A stretch of DNA of 64,000 nucleotides from Sporosarcina koreensis. GTDB taxonomy: Bacteria > Bacillota > Bacilli > Bacillales_A > Planococcaceae. Position 1 is the first letter of the stretch. The number at the start of each line of letters is the position of its first letter. Of the stretch, positions 42,427-50,631 are shown piece after piece. Where the stretch lies: contig NZ_LN651337.1 of NCBI RefSeq assembly GCF_000826145.2, positions 1,375,945 to 1,439,944 on the forward strand, written 5' to 3'. Under the pieces are notes generated by a model. It saw nothing but the letters and a program-made list of their open reading frames with translations, searched no databases and was not told the origin of the DNA. The position numbers and the translations under genes are program-made.

Positions 42427-42832
42427 GAGGTATCGGACAAATCATTGGACATATCGGACACTTGGCGGTGTATATCGGACACTTGGCGGTGTATATCGGA
42501 CACTTCGCCCGAGGTATCGGACATTTGGCATGATGCATCGGACACTTCGCCGAATGTATCGGCATCCGGACACAATTCAAATGCCTGAATGGTGCTCGCC
42601 TGCGGCTCGTTTCCTGTCGTGCCTCCCGCCCGCGGCCGCTCCCGTTCGCCATGAAAAGGCCATGCCGCGCAGCAAACCCGCAAGCCTTCCCTCCCCCGGG
42701 GCATATCGGACATTTCACCGGACTTATCGGACACTTGGCGGTGTATATCGGACGCTTCGCCCGAAGTATCGGACATTTGGCGCAGCGTATCGGACACTCC
42801 GCCGAATATATCGGCATCCAGACACAACTCAA
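42427..42832 (-). repeat. Family B composite repeat 3 (two arrays and shared linker)
   Basis: Reverse orientation to the element at 7.2 kb. Array one (42427-42580) has about seven units of 21 bp, two of them identical (ATATCGGACACTTGGCGGTG plus T), ending with the head ATGTATCGGCATCCGGACAC. Array two (42700-42832) has five or six units and its own head. The linker between them, read in reverse, shares TTTGCTGCGCG, GGAAACGAGC and GCGAGCAC with the linker at 7380-7500. The gap 42291-42877 holds no gene. Confidence 0.85.
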
Positions 42833-42835
42833 CGC

Positions 42836-42865
42836 CAAAAAAGCACCCGTGCGCAGCGGGTGCTT
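42836..42865 (-). terminator. Terminator of nupC
   Basis: AAGCACCCG-TGCGCAG-CGGGTGCTT; on the minus strand the stem is followed by TTTTTT. It lies 12 bp after the nupC stop. Confidence 0.88.
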
Positions 42866-42877
42866 CCAAAATCGTAA

Positions 42878-44107
42878 TTATATGAACATACCGGCAATGG
42901 TTCCGCTCATCAGGTTGGCGAGAGTTCCGGCGATGACGGCTTTGAAGCCGAGTTTCGCAACGACGGCACGCTGATTGTCGGCGAATGCTGTCATACTTGC
43001 TATCAGGATGCCGAGGGAACCGATGTTGGCGAACCCGCACAGGGAGAACGTCAGGATGGCGACCGTTTTCTCGGACAGCGCGTCGATCATCGGCTGGAAT
43101 GCCGTGAACGCCACCATTTCATTTAGAATCACTTTCTGACCGAGCAGGTTGCCGGCTGTCATCGCTTCGGACCAAGGCACACCCATGACAAAGGCGAGCG
43201 GCGAGAAGATGTAGCCGAGAATCATTTCGAGAGAGATATCCGGATGGCCGAACCAGCCTCCGATTCCGCCAAGGATCCCGTTGACCATCGCAAGGAGTGA
43301 GATGAAGGCGATCAGCATGGCGATGATCAGTCCCGCCATCTTCAGTCCTTCCGCAGCTCCTTTCGTCACTGCATCGATGGCACCCGGCTTGACGCCGCCT
43401 TCGCCGATCAGCTCTTCCGGTGCTTCATCGATCGCATTGACCGGCACTTCCGTTTCCGGAATGAGAATCTTCGCAAATACGAGACCCGCAGGTGCCGCCA
43501 TGAAACTCGCGGACAGCAAGTAGTTGATCGGGATGCCGAGTGCCGCATAGGCAAGCATCGTGCCGCCCGCGACCGAGGCGAGTCCGCCGACCATGACTGC
43601 GAACAGTTCCGAGCGGGTCAGCGTCTTGATGTACGGTTTGATGATGACCGGCGCCTCCTGCAGGCCGAGGAAGATATTCGACGCTGCGGTCAGCGATTCA
43701 GGCTTGCTCGTACCAAGAAGTTTGGCCAGCCCCCCGCCAATGATCCTGACGAAGAACTGCATGATGCCGAAGTGGTACAGCAGCGAAATGAGCGCTGTGA
43801 CGAAAATCGCCATCGCTGCCACCCGGATCCCGAAGATGAAACCTGTTGGCGCGGACGAGTCCGCCAGACTGCCGAAGACGAATGCGAGCCCTTCGTTTCC
43901 ATAATGGATGATATTCTGGACACCGCCGGAGAACTTTTCGATGACCGCCCGGCCGCCCGACGATTTCAAAACTAGATACCCGAACAGGATTTGCATCGCT
44001 ACGCCGATTCCGACGAGGCGCAAATTGATCTTCCGCTTATTATCGGACAATAAAAATGCTATGAACAGGATGACCAGGCACCCAAGAAGTCCCGTTAAAA
44101 TATTCAT
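42878..44107 (-). CDS. nupC: Concentrative nucleoside transporter (NupC/CNT family)
   Basis: 409-residue cation-coupled nucleoside importer with about ten membrane helices. Family motifs are GLQEAPVIIKPYIKTLTRSELFAVM with GGLASVAGGTMLAYAALGI, FMAAPAGLVFAKIL, and the C-terminal SLCGFANIGSLGILI. It brings in ribonucleosides for the neighbouring hydrolase and kinase. A LacI-type operator TGTGTAATCGGTTACAGA lies in its leader, matching the operators of lacI and rbsK here, so it is in the same regulon. Confidence 0.93.
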   Translation of the reverse strand: MNILTGLLGCLVILFIAFLLSDNKRKINLRLVGIGVAMQILFGYLVLKSSGGRAVIEKFSGGVQNIIHYGNEGLAFVFGSLADSSAPTGFIFGIRVAAMAIFVTALISLLYHFGIMQFFVRIIGGGLAKLLGTSKPESLTAASNIFLGLQEAPVIIKPYIKTLTRSELFAVMVGGLASVAGGTMLAYAALGIPINYLLSASFMAAPAGLVFAKILIPETEVPVNAIDEAPEELIGEGGVKPGAIDAVTKGAAEGLKMAGLIIAMLIAFISLLAMVNGILGGIGGWFGHPDISLEMILGYIFSPLAFVMGVPWSEAMTAGNLLGQKVILNEMVAFTAFQPMIDALSEKTVAILTFSLCGFANIGSLGILIASMTAFADNQRAVVAKLGFKAVIAGTLANLMSGTIAGMFI

Positions 44108-44140
44108 CAGCAGCTCCTCTTATAAAAGAATTTTTTGTAA

Positions 44141-44189
44141 TGTGTAATCGGTTACAGATAATTTACCATACCGGAATTAGGAGCGTCAA
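44141..44189 (-). promoter_or_regulatory. nupC promoter and LacI-family operator
   Basis: Minus strand -35 TTGACG (44184-44189), 18-bp spacer, -10 TAAATT (44160-44165). The operator TGTGTAATCGGTTACAGA (44141-44158) starts immediately downstream of the -10. Confidence 0.75.
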
Positions 44190-44221
44190 TAACTAAAATG
44201 TGACATACTATTGATCTTTCA

Positions 44222-44268
44222 TTGCAAGCGATTCCTGTACTTGGTATATTTGTGTAAACGATAACATA
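44222..44268 (+). promoter_or_regulatory. lacI-family gene promoter and operator
   Basis: -35 TTGCAA (44222-44227), 17-bp spacer, -10 TATATT (44245-44250). The operator TGTGTAAACGATAACATA (44251-44268) abuts the -10, which points to autorepression. Confidence 0.75.
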
Positions 44269-44283
44269 CGAGGAGCACTGACT

Positions 44284-45273
44284 ATGGCGACTATCAAGGA
44301 CGTGAGCAAACTGGCGGGAGTCTCGGTGGCGACCGTGTCCCGCTATCTGAACAAGAACGGCTATGTAAGTAAAGACGCACAGCAGGCCATCGCCGAGGTG
44401 ATCGAAAAGCTGAACTACCGTCCGAATACGATTGCCCGGAGTCTTGCAGGCAAAAAGACGGCAACGATCGGACTTATGGTCCCCGATATCCTGAACCCAT
44501 TCTTCCCGGAGATCGCCCGGGCGGCTGAAGATGCGGCGAATGAACATGGCTACACTGTCATGCTGTGCAATACGGATAATGACACTGCGAAAGAGCAGCG
44601 TTATATCGATACACTGATCTACAAGCAGGCGGACGGCGTGATCATCTCCTCCTATACGATCCAGCCGGAACATCTGACAGGACTCCGGAAAGCCGGCATC
44701 CCGGTCGTGCTGCTGGACAACGTATTCTCAAACGACTCTGTCGTCTCTCTGACTGTGGAGAACAAGGAAGGCGGAGAAATGGCGGTGCGTCATCTGCTTG
44801 AGCGCGGCTGCCGCAAGATCGCCCATATTTGCGGGCCCCTGTCGATCACATCGTCACGGGAGCGGACAGCCGGTTACGAAACAGTGAGCACGGGAACGGA
44901 TTGGTTCACCCCGGGTCTGATCGCCTACAGCGATTTCACAGTCCGGGGCGGCTATTCGGCGATGCAGCAGCTGCTGGCTGTCCATCCTGATCTGGACGGG
45001 GTCTTCGCCAGCAACGATCTGATGGCGGCAGGCGCCCTGAAAGCGCTTAAGGAAGCCGGCAGGAACGTTCCGGAAGATGTGAAAGTGATCGGGTTCGATG
45101 GCATCCAGCTCGAGATGGTGTCTCCGGAGTTATCAACAATTGCGCAGCCAAACTATGAGCTTGGCAAAACAGCGATGGACGTGCTGATCGGTCTGATCAC
45201 AAAACAGCCGGATATACCGGGCGACAAAGTGTTCCCTGTCACTCTCACTGTCAGAGAGTCGACGGGCGGGTGA
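44284..45273 (+). CDS. LacI family transcriptional regulator (RbsR-like)
   Basis: 329-residue repressor. N-terminal helix-turn-helix MATIKDVSKLAGVSVATVSR and hinge NYRPNTIARSLAGKKT, then a ribose-binding-type sensor domain (IGLMVPDILNPFFPEIARAAE, ADGVIISSYT, FASNDLMAAGALKAL, VIGFDGIQLEMVSPELSTI). It likely senses ribose, ribose phosphate or a nucleoside. Three near-identical palindromes, before nupC, itself and rbsK, mark its probable regulon. GAGGAGCACTGACT precedes the ATG. Confidence 0.92.
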   Translation: MATIKDVSKLAGVSVATVSRYLNKNGYVSKDAQQAIAEVIEKLNYRPNTIARSLAGKKTATIGLMVPDILNPFFPEIARAAEDAANEHGYTVMLCNTDNDTAKEQRYIDTLIYKQADGVIISSYTIQPEHLTGLRKAGIPVVLLDNVFSNDSVVSLTVENKEGGEMAVRHLLERGCRKIAHICGPLSITSSRERTAGYETVSTGTDWFTPGLIAYSDFTVRGGYSAMQQLLAVHPDLDGVFASNDLMAAGALKALKEAGRNVPEDVKVIGFDGIQLEMVSPELSTIAQPNYELGKTAMDVLIGLITKQPDIPGDKVFPVTLTVRESTGG

Positions 45274-45308
45274 CGCAGCGGATTTCCCCTGCAATCGGAT
45301 TGAAAATC

Positions 45309-45354
45309 AAAAACGCAGGACACCAAGTTGCCTATACTTGGTGTCCTGCGTTTT
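45309..45354. terminator. Bidirectional terminator
   Basis: AAAACGCAGGACACCAAG and CTTGGTGTCCTGCGTTTT around a 9-base loop, between lacI and the convergent permease gene. Confidence 0.93.
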
Positions 45355-45357
45355 CTT

Positions 45358-46650
45358 TTATACGGATGCACGGCGCGCCCTCTTGCGTCCTGCACCCAGT
45401 TCCATCACGACAGACAGCATGACGCCGACGAGCAGGCCGTTGCTGACGAGCGGCTGCATGAGAACAGGGAAATCACTGAACGTCTCCGGCGGTACGTTCA
45501 GGATGCTGACACCGATCAGCAGCGGAACCGTCACCCGGTACAACGACATCGACTCGAACGGCAGCTCCCGGATTTTGTGCACGGCCGTTCCGAACAGCTG
45601 GATGTAGGCGACGAACAGCACGGCCGCCCCGATCGGCTCGGGCAGGCCTGAGAAGTAACTGCCAAGCGCAGGGATCAGGCCCAGCACGACGAACAGCAGG
45701 CTGCCGAGCATGAACGGCCCGCGGTTGAAGATCCGGGTGCTCTGCAGGAACCCGATAGAAGAAGAATACGGTCCGAACGGCACGAGACCGAACAGCCCGC
45801 CGAGCACCGTCCCTGCTCCTGTCACATAGTAGGACGCTTTTATTCGCCCATCCACCGACTTCTCCCCGAACAGCCAGCCGGCAGTCGAGATGGCGACGAG
45901 CGAATTGCCCATATTGATGAGCCCGGCCAGGAAGGCGGTCAGCATGATGCCGATATGCACATGCAGCCCGCCGAGCGGGAACAGCCGGAACAGCGACCCG
46001 CCGCCGGAGACGGACGGGGCACCTCCGAACAGCAGCATATACAGCACCGAACCTCCGATCAGACCGACCAGTACGGAGAAGTTCGCGATGGCCCGCCTGC
46101 GTGAAATCCCCATCAGCAGGACAGCTGCTGCCACCGCAATCGGCAGGAGCCCCTCCGGCATGGCGAGACTGCCGCCATCACTGATGCCGAGCATCCCTTT
46201 GAAGAAGAACAGGATCAGCTGGACGGACAGCAGGAACAGATAGATCGCCAGGACGACAGGTGTGAAGATCCTCTGCAGGACGGACGTGAAGCCGGCCGCT
46301 CCGAGTACGATAGTCAGCACGCCGGCGAGCAGCATGCCGAGCGCCAGGCTGCCGCCAACTTCCACGTAGGACAGCTCCATGGCAGGCGCGGCTGCGCTCA
46401 GGCTGAGCATCAGCCCCCACCAGATGCCGCCATGCCCTTCCAGCAACGGGAACTTATGTCCGAACCTTGCCTGCAACAGGCTGACGAGCCCCGTGACCAC
46501 AAATGACGTCCGGATGAGTCCGGCCGCTGCGTCATCGAACAGACCGAACGCCGTGCTGATGGACAGCGGGACGACGACCGTATTGACGACCATGAACAGC
46601 AGCCATTGGATGCCCGCGAGCGAAAACGCCGGGGCGGTTAAACGTGTCAT
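45358..46650 (-). CDS. NCS2-family nucleobase permease
   Basis: 430-residue nucleobase:cation symporter-2 protein with about 12-14 helices. QWLLFMVVNTVVVPLSISTAF opens the protein; LEGHGGIWWGLMLSLSAAAP, then LINMGNSLVAISTAG and LFGLVPFGPYSSSIGFLQST match the substrate region of NCS2 transporters. Uracil, xanthine or another base is possible. In context it would move the base released by the nucleoside hydrolase upstream. Last gene of the rbsK operon, 71 bp after the hydrolase. Confidence 0.9.
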   Translation of the reverse strand: MTRLTAPAFSLAGIQWLLFMVVNTVVVPLSISTAFGLFDDAAAGLIRTSFVVTGLVSLLQARFGHKFPLLEGHGGIWWGLMLSLSAAAPAMELSYVEVGGSLALGMLLAGVLTIVLGAAGFTSVLQRIFTPVVLAIYLFLLSVQLILFFFKGMLGISDGGSLAMPEGLLPIAVAAAVLLMGISRRRAIANFSVLVGLIGGSVLYMLLFGGAPSVSGGGSLFRLFPLGGLHVHIGIMLTAFLAGLINMGNSLVAISTAGWLFGEKSVDGRIKASYYVTGAGTVLGGLFGLVPFGPYSSSIGFLQSTRIFNRGPFMLGSLLFVVLGLIPALGSYFSGLPEPIGAAVLFVAYIQLFGTAVHKIRELPFESMSLYRVTVPLLIGVSILNVPPETFSDFPVLMQPLVSNGLLVGVMLSVVMELGAGRKRARRASV

Positions 46651-46686
46651 ACGGTTTCCTGCTTTCTATTGTGGTATAACGGGAAA

Positions 46687-46713
46687 GGGTCCGGCGCGCG
46701 AAGCACCGGACCC
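46687..46713 (-). other. GC-rich hairpin between nucleoside hydrolase and permease genes
   Basis: GGGTCCGG and CCGGACCC pair around an 11-base loop. The minus strand continues with TTTCCC, so the T-run is too short for a strong terminator. It may attenuate or stabilise the transcript ahead of the permease. Confidence 0.5.
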
Positions 46714-46721
46714 CCTTTCGA

Positions 46722-47642
46722 TCACTTCCCTAACGTATCGACAAGCATATCGATGAACCGCTTGCTGTCTGCGCCGACACAGACGTCGACGTTCGGTTCC
46801 TGCTTATGCCAGTTGGTGAAATCACACACGGTCTGGCCGTCACACAGATCGCTGTCCGTCTCGATGTCGACATAGTATTTCTCCGTCTCGACGAGCGTCC
46901 GGTCGAGGGCCGCACCGACGGCGAGCGGATCATGCATGGCGCATGCATGCCGGCCGTTCAGATCGAAGTAATGGTTCATGTAATGGACGGTCGCCTCCTC
47001 GGTGAAGTCGCGTCCCGGTCCGGGTTTGATGCGCTCGACGTCCTCTTTTGTCAGCAGTGTGTCCGACGTCACATCGAGACCGACCATCGTGATCGGGATG
47101 CCTGAGTGGACGACGATCTTCGCAGCCTCCGGATCGATGTACATATTGTATTCCGCAGTCGGCGTGATGTTGCCGCGGTGGTCGAACGCTCCGCCCATGA
47201 TGACGAGTTCCTTCAGCCAGTCTTTGAGCCTCGGCTCTTTGCGGATGGCCAGTGCCATGTTCGTCAGCGGCGCAAGCAGGATGACGGTGATCTCGCCTGG
47301 ATGCTGCTCCGCCTGCTCGATGATGAAGTCCGGTGCGAACCCTTCATCACGGATTTCGACGTCCATCTCCTTCAGCGCACCGCCGATCCCGTCATTGCCA
47401 TGCACGCTCACTTCGAAGTGCGGCTGACGCAGCAGCGGACGGGCCGCCCCCTGGACAACTTTCAGATCGTCCCGGCCGAGCAGCGATGTGATTTTCCGTG
47501 TATTGATAGTCGCCTGCTCCAAGGACGTATTGCCGTTCACTGTCGTAATTCCGAGAATGTCCGCCATGCCGCTCTTTTCTGCCAGCAGGATGCCGATTGC
47601 ATCGTCGATTCCTGTATCCACATCGATGATCACTTTTTTCAT
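46722..47642 (-). CDS. Nucleoside hydrolase (inosine/uridine-preferring family)
   Basis: 306-residue calcium-dependent hydrolase splitting ribonucleosides into base and ribose. The signature DVDTGIDDA (residues 7-15) holds the metal-binding aspartates; VNGNTSLEQATINT, VHGNDGIGG, LAPLTNMALA and EYNMYIDPEAA are further family segments, and HACAMHDPLAVG carries the catalytic histidine region. It stands between the M20 gene and the permease in the rbsK operon. The ribose released would go to RbsK. Confidence 0.92.
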   Translation of the reverse strand: MKKVIIDVDTGIDDAIGILLAEKSGMADILGITTVNGNTSLEQATINTRKITSLLGRDDLKVVQGAARPLLRQPHFEVSVHGNDGIGGALKEMDVEIRDEGFAPDFIIEQAEQHPGEITVILLAPLTNMALAIRKEPRLKDWLKELVIMGGAFDHRGNITPTAEYNMYIDPEAAKIVVHSGIPITMVGLDVTSDTLLTKEDVERIKPGPGRDFTEEATVHYMNHYFDLNGRHACAMHDPLAVGAALDRTLVETEKYYVDIETDSDLCDGQTVCDFTNWHKQEPNVDVCVGADSKRFIDMLVDTLGK

Positions 47643-48838
47643 ACGCGTTCCGCCCCTTCTTCTTTCAATAATTCAAGCAGGCAGTGCAGTCCGGCTGCCG
47701 CACCGTATTTCAACGAATCCAGATTCACATGGTAATTGGCGTTGTGCCATGGGAAGTTCTCCTTCTCGAGCGATCCGGTCCCCCAGTACATGAAGACCGA
47801 CGGCACCTCGTTTGCGACAATCGAGAAGTCGTCGCCGCTCATGTACGGGTGTTCATTGACAGAAACGGTCGTTTCCCCGAATGCGCTGTTCAGGGAATGG
47901 GTCAGACGGGTTGTCAGCGCCGGATCGTTCCAGCTCGCGGGGTACCCTTTGCTGTACGTGTACGCGTACGTGCCTCCCCAAAATTCGGTGACCGTCTGCA
48001 GCAGGCGTTCGAGCTGCGCTTCGATCTTATCCTGTGTTTCCGGCAGGATCGTCCGCACCGTGCCTGATATGTCGACCTGACCGCACAATACGTTCGACGC
48101 GGTACCGCCCTGGATCGTTCCGAACGTGATGACCGCGTGATCGAGCGGCGATATCTGCCGGGAGACGATCGACTGGGCTGCACTCAGGAACTGTCCCGCC
48201 ATCGCAATCGCATCGATTCCCTGCTGGGGTGCCGCCGCATGTCCGCCTTTTCCGGTCAGCGTCAAATAGACCCTGTCCGTGTTCGCAAGCATGTAGCCGG
48301 GTTTCATTTCGAAAGTGCCCGGTGTGAGGAACGGGTTCGTATGCAGGCAGAGTGCCGCATCGACTGCAGGATTTTCGAGAATCCCTTCCTCGATCATCGG
48401 CTTCGCGCCGCCCGGCTGTGCTTCCTCCGTCGGCTGAAACATGATTTTGACGGTGCCTGTCCATTCCGACTGCCGTTCTTTCAGCACGGTCAGGATCGCA
48501 AGACCAATGGTTGTGTGGGCGTCATGGCCGCACGCGTGCATGACCCCCGGGTGGATGGAACTGTAGTCAAGACCGGTCGCCTCGTCGATCGGCAATGCGT
48601 CGATGTCGCAGCGCATGAGGACCGTACGGCCGGGCGCTGCCCCCGTGATTTCCGCACAGACCCCCGTGCCTGCCATCGCCCGGTGGCTGATGCCGATCCG
48701 GTCAAGCTCCTGCTGGATGAACAGCTGGGTGTTGTGCTCCTCTTTGCTCAGTTCCGGATGCTAGTGCAAATGCTTGTAGGTCTCCCGAAGATACCCACCG
48801 AGCTGCTCTTCCATGTAGTTCACTGTTACGGTTTCCAT
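47639..48838 (-). pseudogene. M20 amidohydrolase interrupted by an in-frame amber codon
   Basis: About 399 codons of an M20 family amidohydrolase. The ATG at 48838 directly follows the rbsK stop with GGAGGGGACGAG upstream. The N-terminus reads METVTVNYMEEQLGGYLRET..KHLH, then TAG (48761-48763), then HPELSKEEHNTQ. In M20 enzymes this place is HQHPELS, so CAG to TAG is the likely change. Downstream all motifs are intact: RCDIDALPIDE, MHACGHDAHTT, MFQPTEEAQPGGAKPM, SGDDFSIV. An internal start at MAGTG would lack the first metal-binding helix. Probably non-functional unless the stop is read through. Confidence 0.8.
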
Positions 48839-49753
48839 TCACTCGTCCCCTCCATTCAGTTCGTTCCGGTACGGCATGCCTTCCTGCGCGCCGAACTTCG
48901 TGACAGCACATGCTGCTGCCCGTGTAGCAAAGCTGATCATCTCAGCCAGCGGACGTCCCTCCGCAGCCGCTATGGCGAGTGCTCCGTTGTAAGTGTCGCC
49001 TGCCCCTGTCGTATCAACTGCCTGAACCGGTTCGGCAGGCACAACGATCAGTTCACCGTTCTCCAAATATGCACTGCCATGTGCGCCGAGCGTGACGATC
49101 AGCGTCTGATCATAGGCCGCTTCCCATTCCGCCATCAGGCGTGCAAGTTCACGCTCGTCCGAAAACGGGCGTTCAGCGAGCATTTCAAACTCAGTCTCAT
49201 TCGGCGTCAGGATGTCCACATTCATGAGCAGCTGCTTCGGCAGAGTCTGCGCAGGTGCCGGATTCAAAATGGTCTTCACACCGTTCGCATGGGCGATTTC
49301 CGTCACTTTCTGCACAGTGTCCAGAGGAATCTCAAGCTGGGCCAGCAGAACATCCGCCTCCTTGATCGCCTGTTCGATTTCCGGGGTGATCGTATCAGGT
49401 GTAAGCGAATAGTTCGCGCCCGGCACGACGACGATGCAGTTATCGTGGTTTATGTGGAATATGTCAGCAATCCCGGTCTTCACTTCGGGTGTACAGCCGA
49501 TGAATTCCGTGTTCACCTGGTTCGCCTCCATCTGCCTGAGCAGCGTGTGTCCGAATTCATCCTGTCCGACTGCGCCGACCATCGTAACGTCTCCGCCAAG
49601 CCGGGAACAGCTCACCGCCTGGTTTGCACCTTTGCCTCCCGGCAGATAGCTGACCTTTTCCCCGAGGATCGTCTCGCCGATTTGCGGCAGACGGTCAGCC
49701 GAAATGATTATGTCCATGTTTAAACTGCCGACAACGACAATCCGTTTGCTCAT
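48839..49753 (-). CDS. rbsK: Ribokinase
   Basis: 304-residue PfkB kinase phosphorylating ribose to ribose 5-phosphate. VVGSLNMDIIISADRLPQIGET and YLPGGKGANQAVSCSRLG are classic ribokinase N-terminal motifs; VDTTGAGDTYNGALA has the catalytic aspartate. Length is standard. First gene of the operon rbsK - M20 - nucleoside hydrolase - permease, behind the same LacI operator as nupC. Here ribose probably comes from nucleosides, as no ribose ABC transporter is present. Confidence 0.95.
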   Translation of the reverse strand: MSKRIVVVGSLNMDIIISADRLPQIGETILGEKVSYLPGGKGANQAVSCSRLGGDVTMVGAVGQDEFGHTLLRQMEANQVNTEFIGCTPEVKTGIADIFHINHDNCIVVVPGANYSLTPDTITPEIEQAIKEADVLLAQLEIPLDTVQKVTEIAHANGVKTILNPAPAQTLPKQLLMNVDILTPNETEFEMLAERPFSDERELARLMAEWEAAYDQTLIVTLGAHGSAYLENGELIVVPAEPVQAVDTTGAGDTYNGALAIAAAEGRPLAEMISFATRAAACAVTKFGAQEGMPYRNELNGGDE

Positions 49754-49768
49754 TCCATCACCTGTTCT

Positions 49769-49813
49769 ATTATAGTAAGTTCTTTATCGCGTTCATGTGT
49801 AACCGATTACACA
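49769..49813 (-). promoter_or_regulatory. rbsK operon promoter and LacI-family operator
   Basis: Minus strand -10 TATAAT (49769-49774) with a weak -35 about 17 bp upstream. TGTGTAACCGATTACACA (49796-49813) is an exact 18-bp palindrome just upstream of the -35 region. Confidence 0.75.
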
Positions 49814-49979
49814 TTTTCAGAATATCATAACTTCCTTACTGTCGGCAATGCATAAATCCAGTGAGCGGCAAGTATTTCTGCGTTTGACAGGTGATCGCCT
49901 GTACAGATGTGAGCCCCCCCTGCTCCTGATCGGCAGGTCCCGGCGACGTACTGTCCGCAATTGTCCCGTCCGGCTTTCA

Positions 49980-50591
49980 ATGCCTGCATATACTGAAGGG
50001 TACACCGGGGAGGCGGTCGCTCTGCAGCTGTTGGTCGTGATTTTTCTTGGCATTGCAGCCAACTTGGATAACTTAGGGATCGGATTGGCATACGGCGTCC
50101 AGAAGACGAGGATCCCGATTGTCTCGAACTTGGTGATCGCAGCGATATCGATGGCGGTCACCGGATTATCGATGCTTGCAGGTGACCGGATTGCAGCGTT
50201 CATCACACCGGATGCGGCAGACTGGATCGGCGGCCTGCTGCTGTGCGGCATCGGGGTCTGGATGCTGTGCCAGCCGAAATTCGGGCAGGTGGAAGCATAC
50301 GAGGATGCCAAAACAGCCGATACCGATGGGAATCGTGTAATCTCCGTCCGGGAAGCGATTCCGCTCGGCTTCGTGCTCGCGGCAAACTGCCTGGCCGCCG
50401 GGTTCGGAATGGGGGTGAGCGGCAGTTCGATGATCGGGACGATTCTGTCGGTCGGATTCTTCTCGTTCATCACCATCGGGGGCAGCCACCGGTTCGGCAC
50501 GCTGCTTGCCCGGACGTGGATCGGCCGGTATCCCGCTGCATTCGCAGGCGGACTGCTGATTGTCATCGGCGTGTTGGAAATCGCCTTGTAA
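49980..50591 (+). CDS. YtaF/MntP-like membrane protein (start uncertain)
   Basis: About 203 residues, six helices in two repeats: LQLLVVIFLGIAANLDNLGIG and FVLAANCLAAGFGMGVSGSS, each with the conserved N-terminal half Asn/Asp pattern of the YtaF/MntP group. Bacillus YtaF is a sporulation-linked membrane protein; MntP exports manganese. The start is doubtful: the ATG at 49980 has no clear ribosome site, and a GGGGAGG at 50010 would suit a non-ATG start near 50025. An acidic loop YEDAKTADTDGN splits the halves. Confidence 0.75.
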   Translation: MPAYTEGYTGEAVALQLLVVIFLGIAANLDNLGIGLAYGVQKTRIPIVSNLVIAAISMAVTGLSMLAGDRIAAFITPDAADWIGGLLLCGIGVWMLCQPKFGQVEAYEDAKTADTDGNRVISVREAIPLGFVLAANCLAAGFGMGVSGSSMIGTILSVGFFSFITIGGSHRFGTLLARTWIGRYPAAFAGGLLIVIGVLEIAL

Positions 50592-50631
50592 AAAAGCGCA
50601 GCTGACGGGAGATCCCGCAGCTGCGCTTTTT
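50590..50631. terminator. Bidirectional terminator
   Basis: AAAAAGCGCAGCTG, loop with GGGA/TCCC pairing, CAGCTGCGCTTTTT, between the convergent YtaF-like and SLH genes. Confidence 0.92.

Noticed and set aside
42384-43040. A 218-residue minus-strand frame across the repeat and into nupC
   Set aside because: It consists of family B units and overlaps the end of nupC and its terminator.
48761-48763. Special decoding of the in-frame TAG, for example as pyrrolysine
   Set aside because: No pyl genes are in the window and the family has Gln at this place; a point mutation is simpler.
48137-49723. A 528-codon frame antisense to the M20 gene and rbsK
   Set aside because: Same reason: well-supported genes on the other strand and no recognisable protein features.
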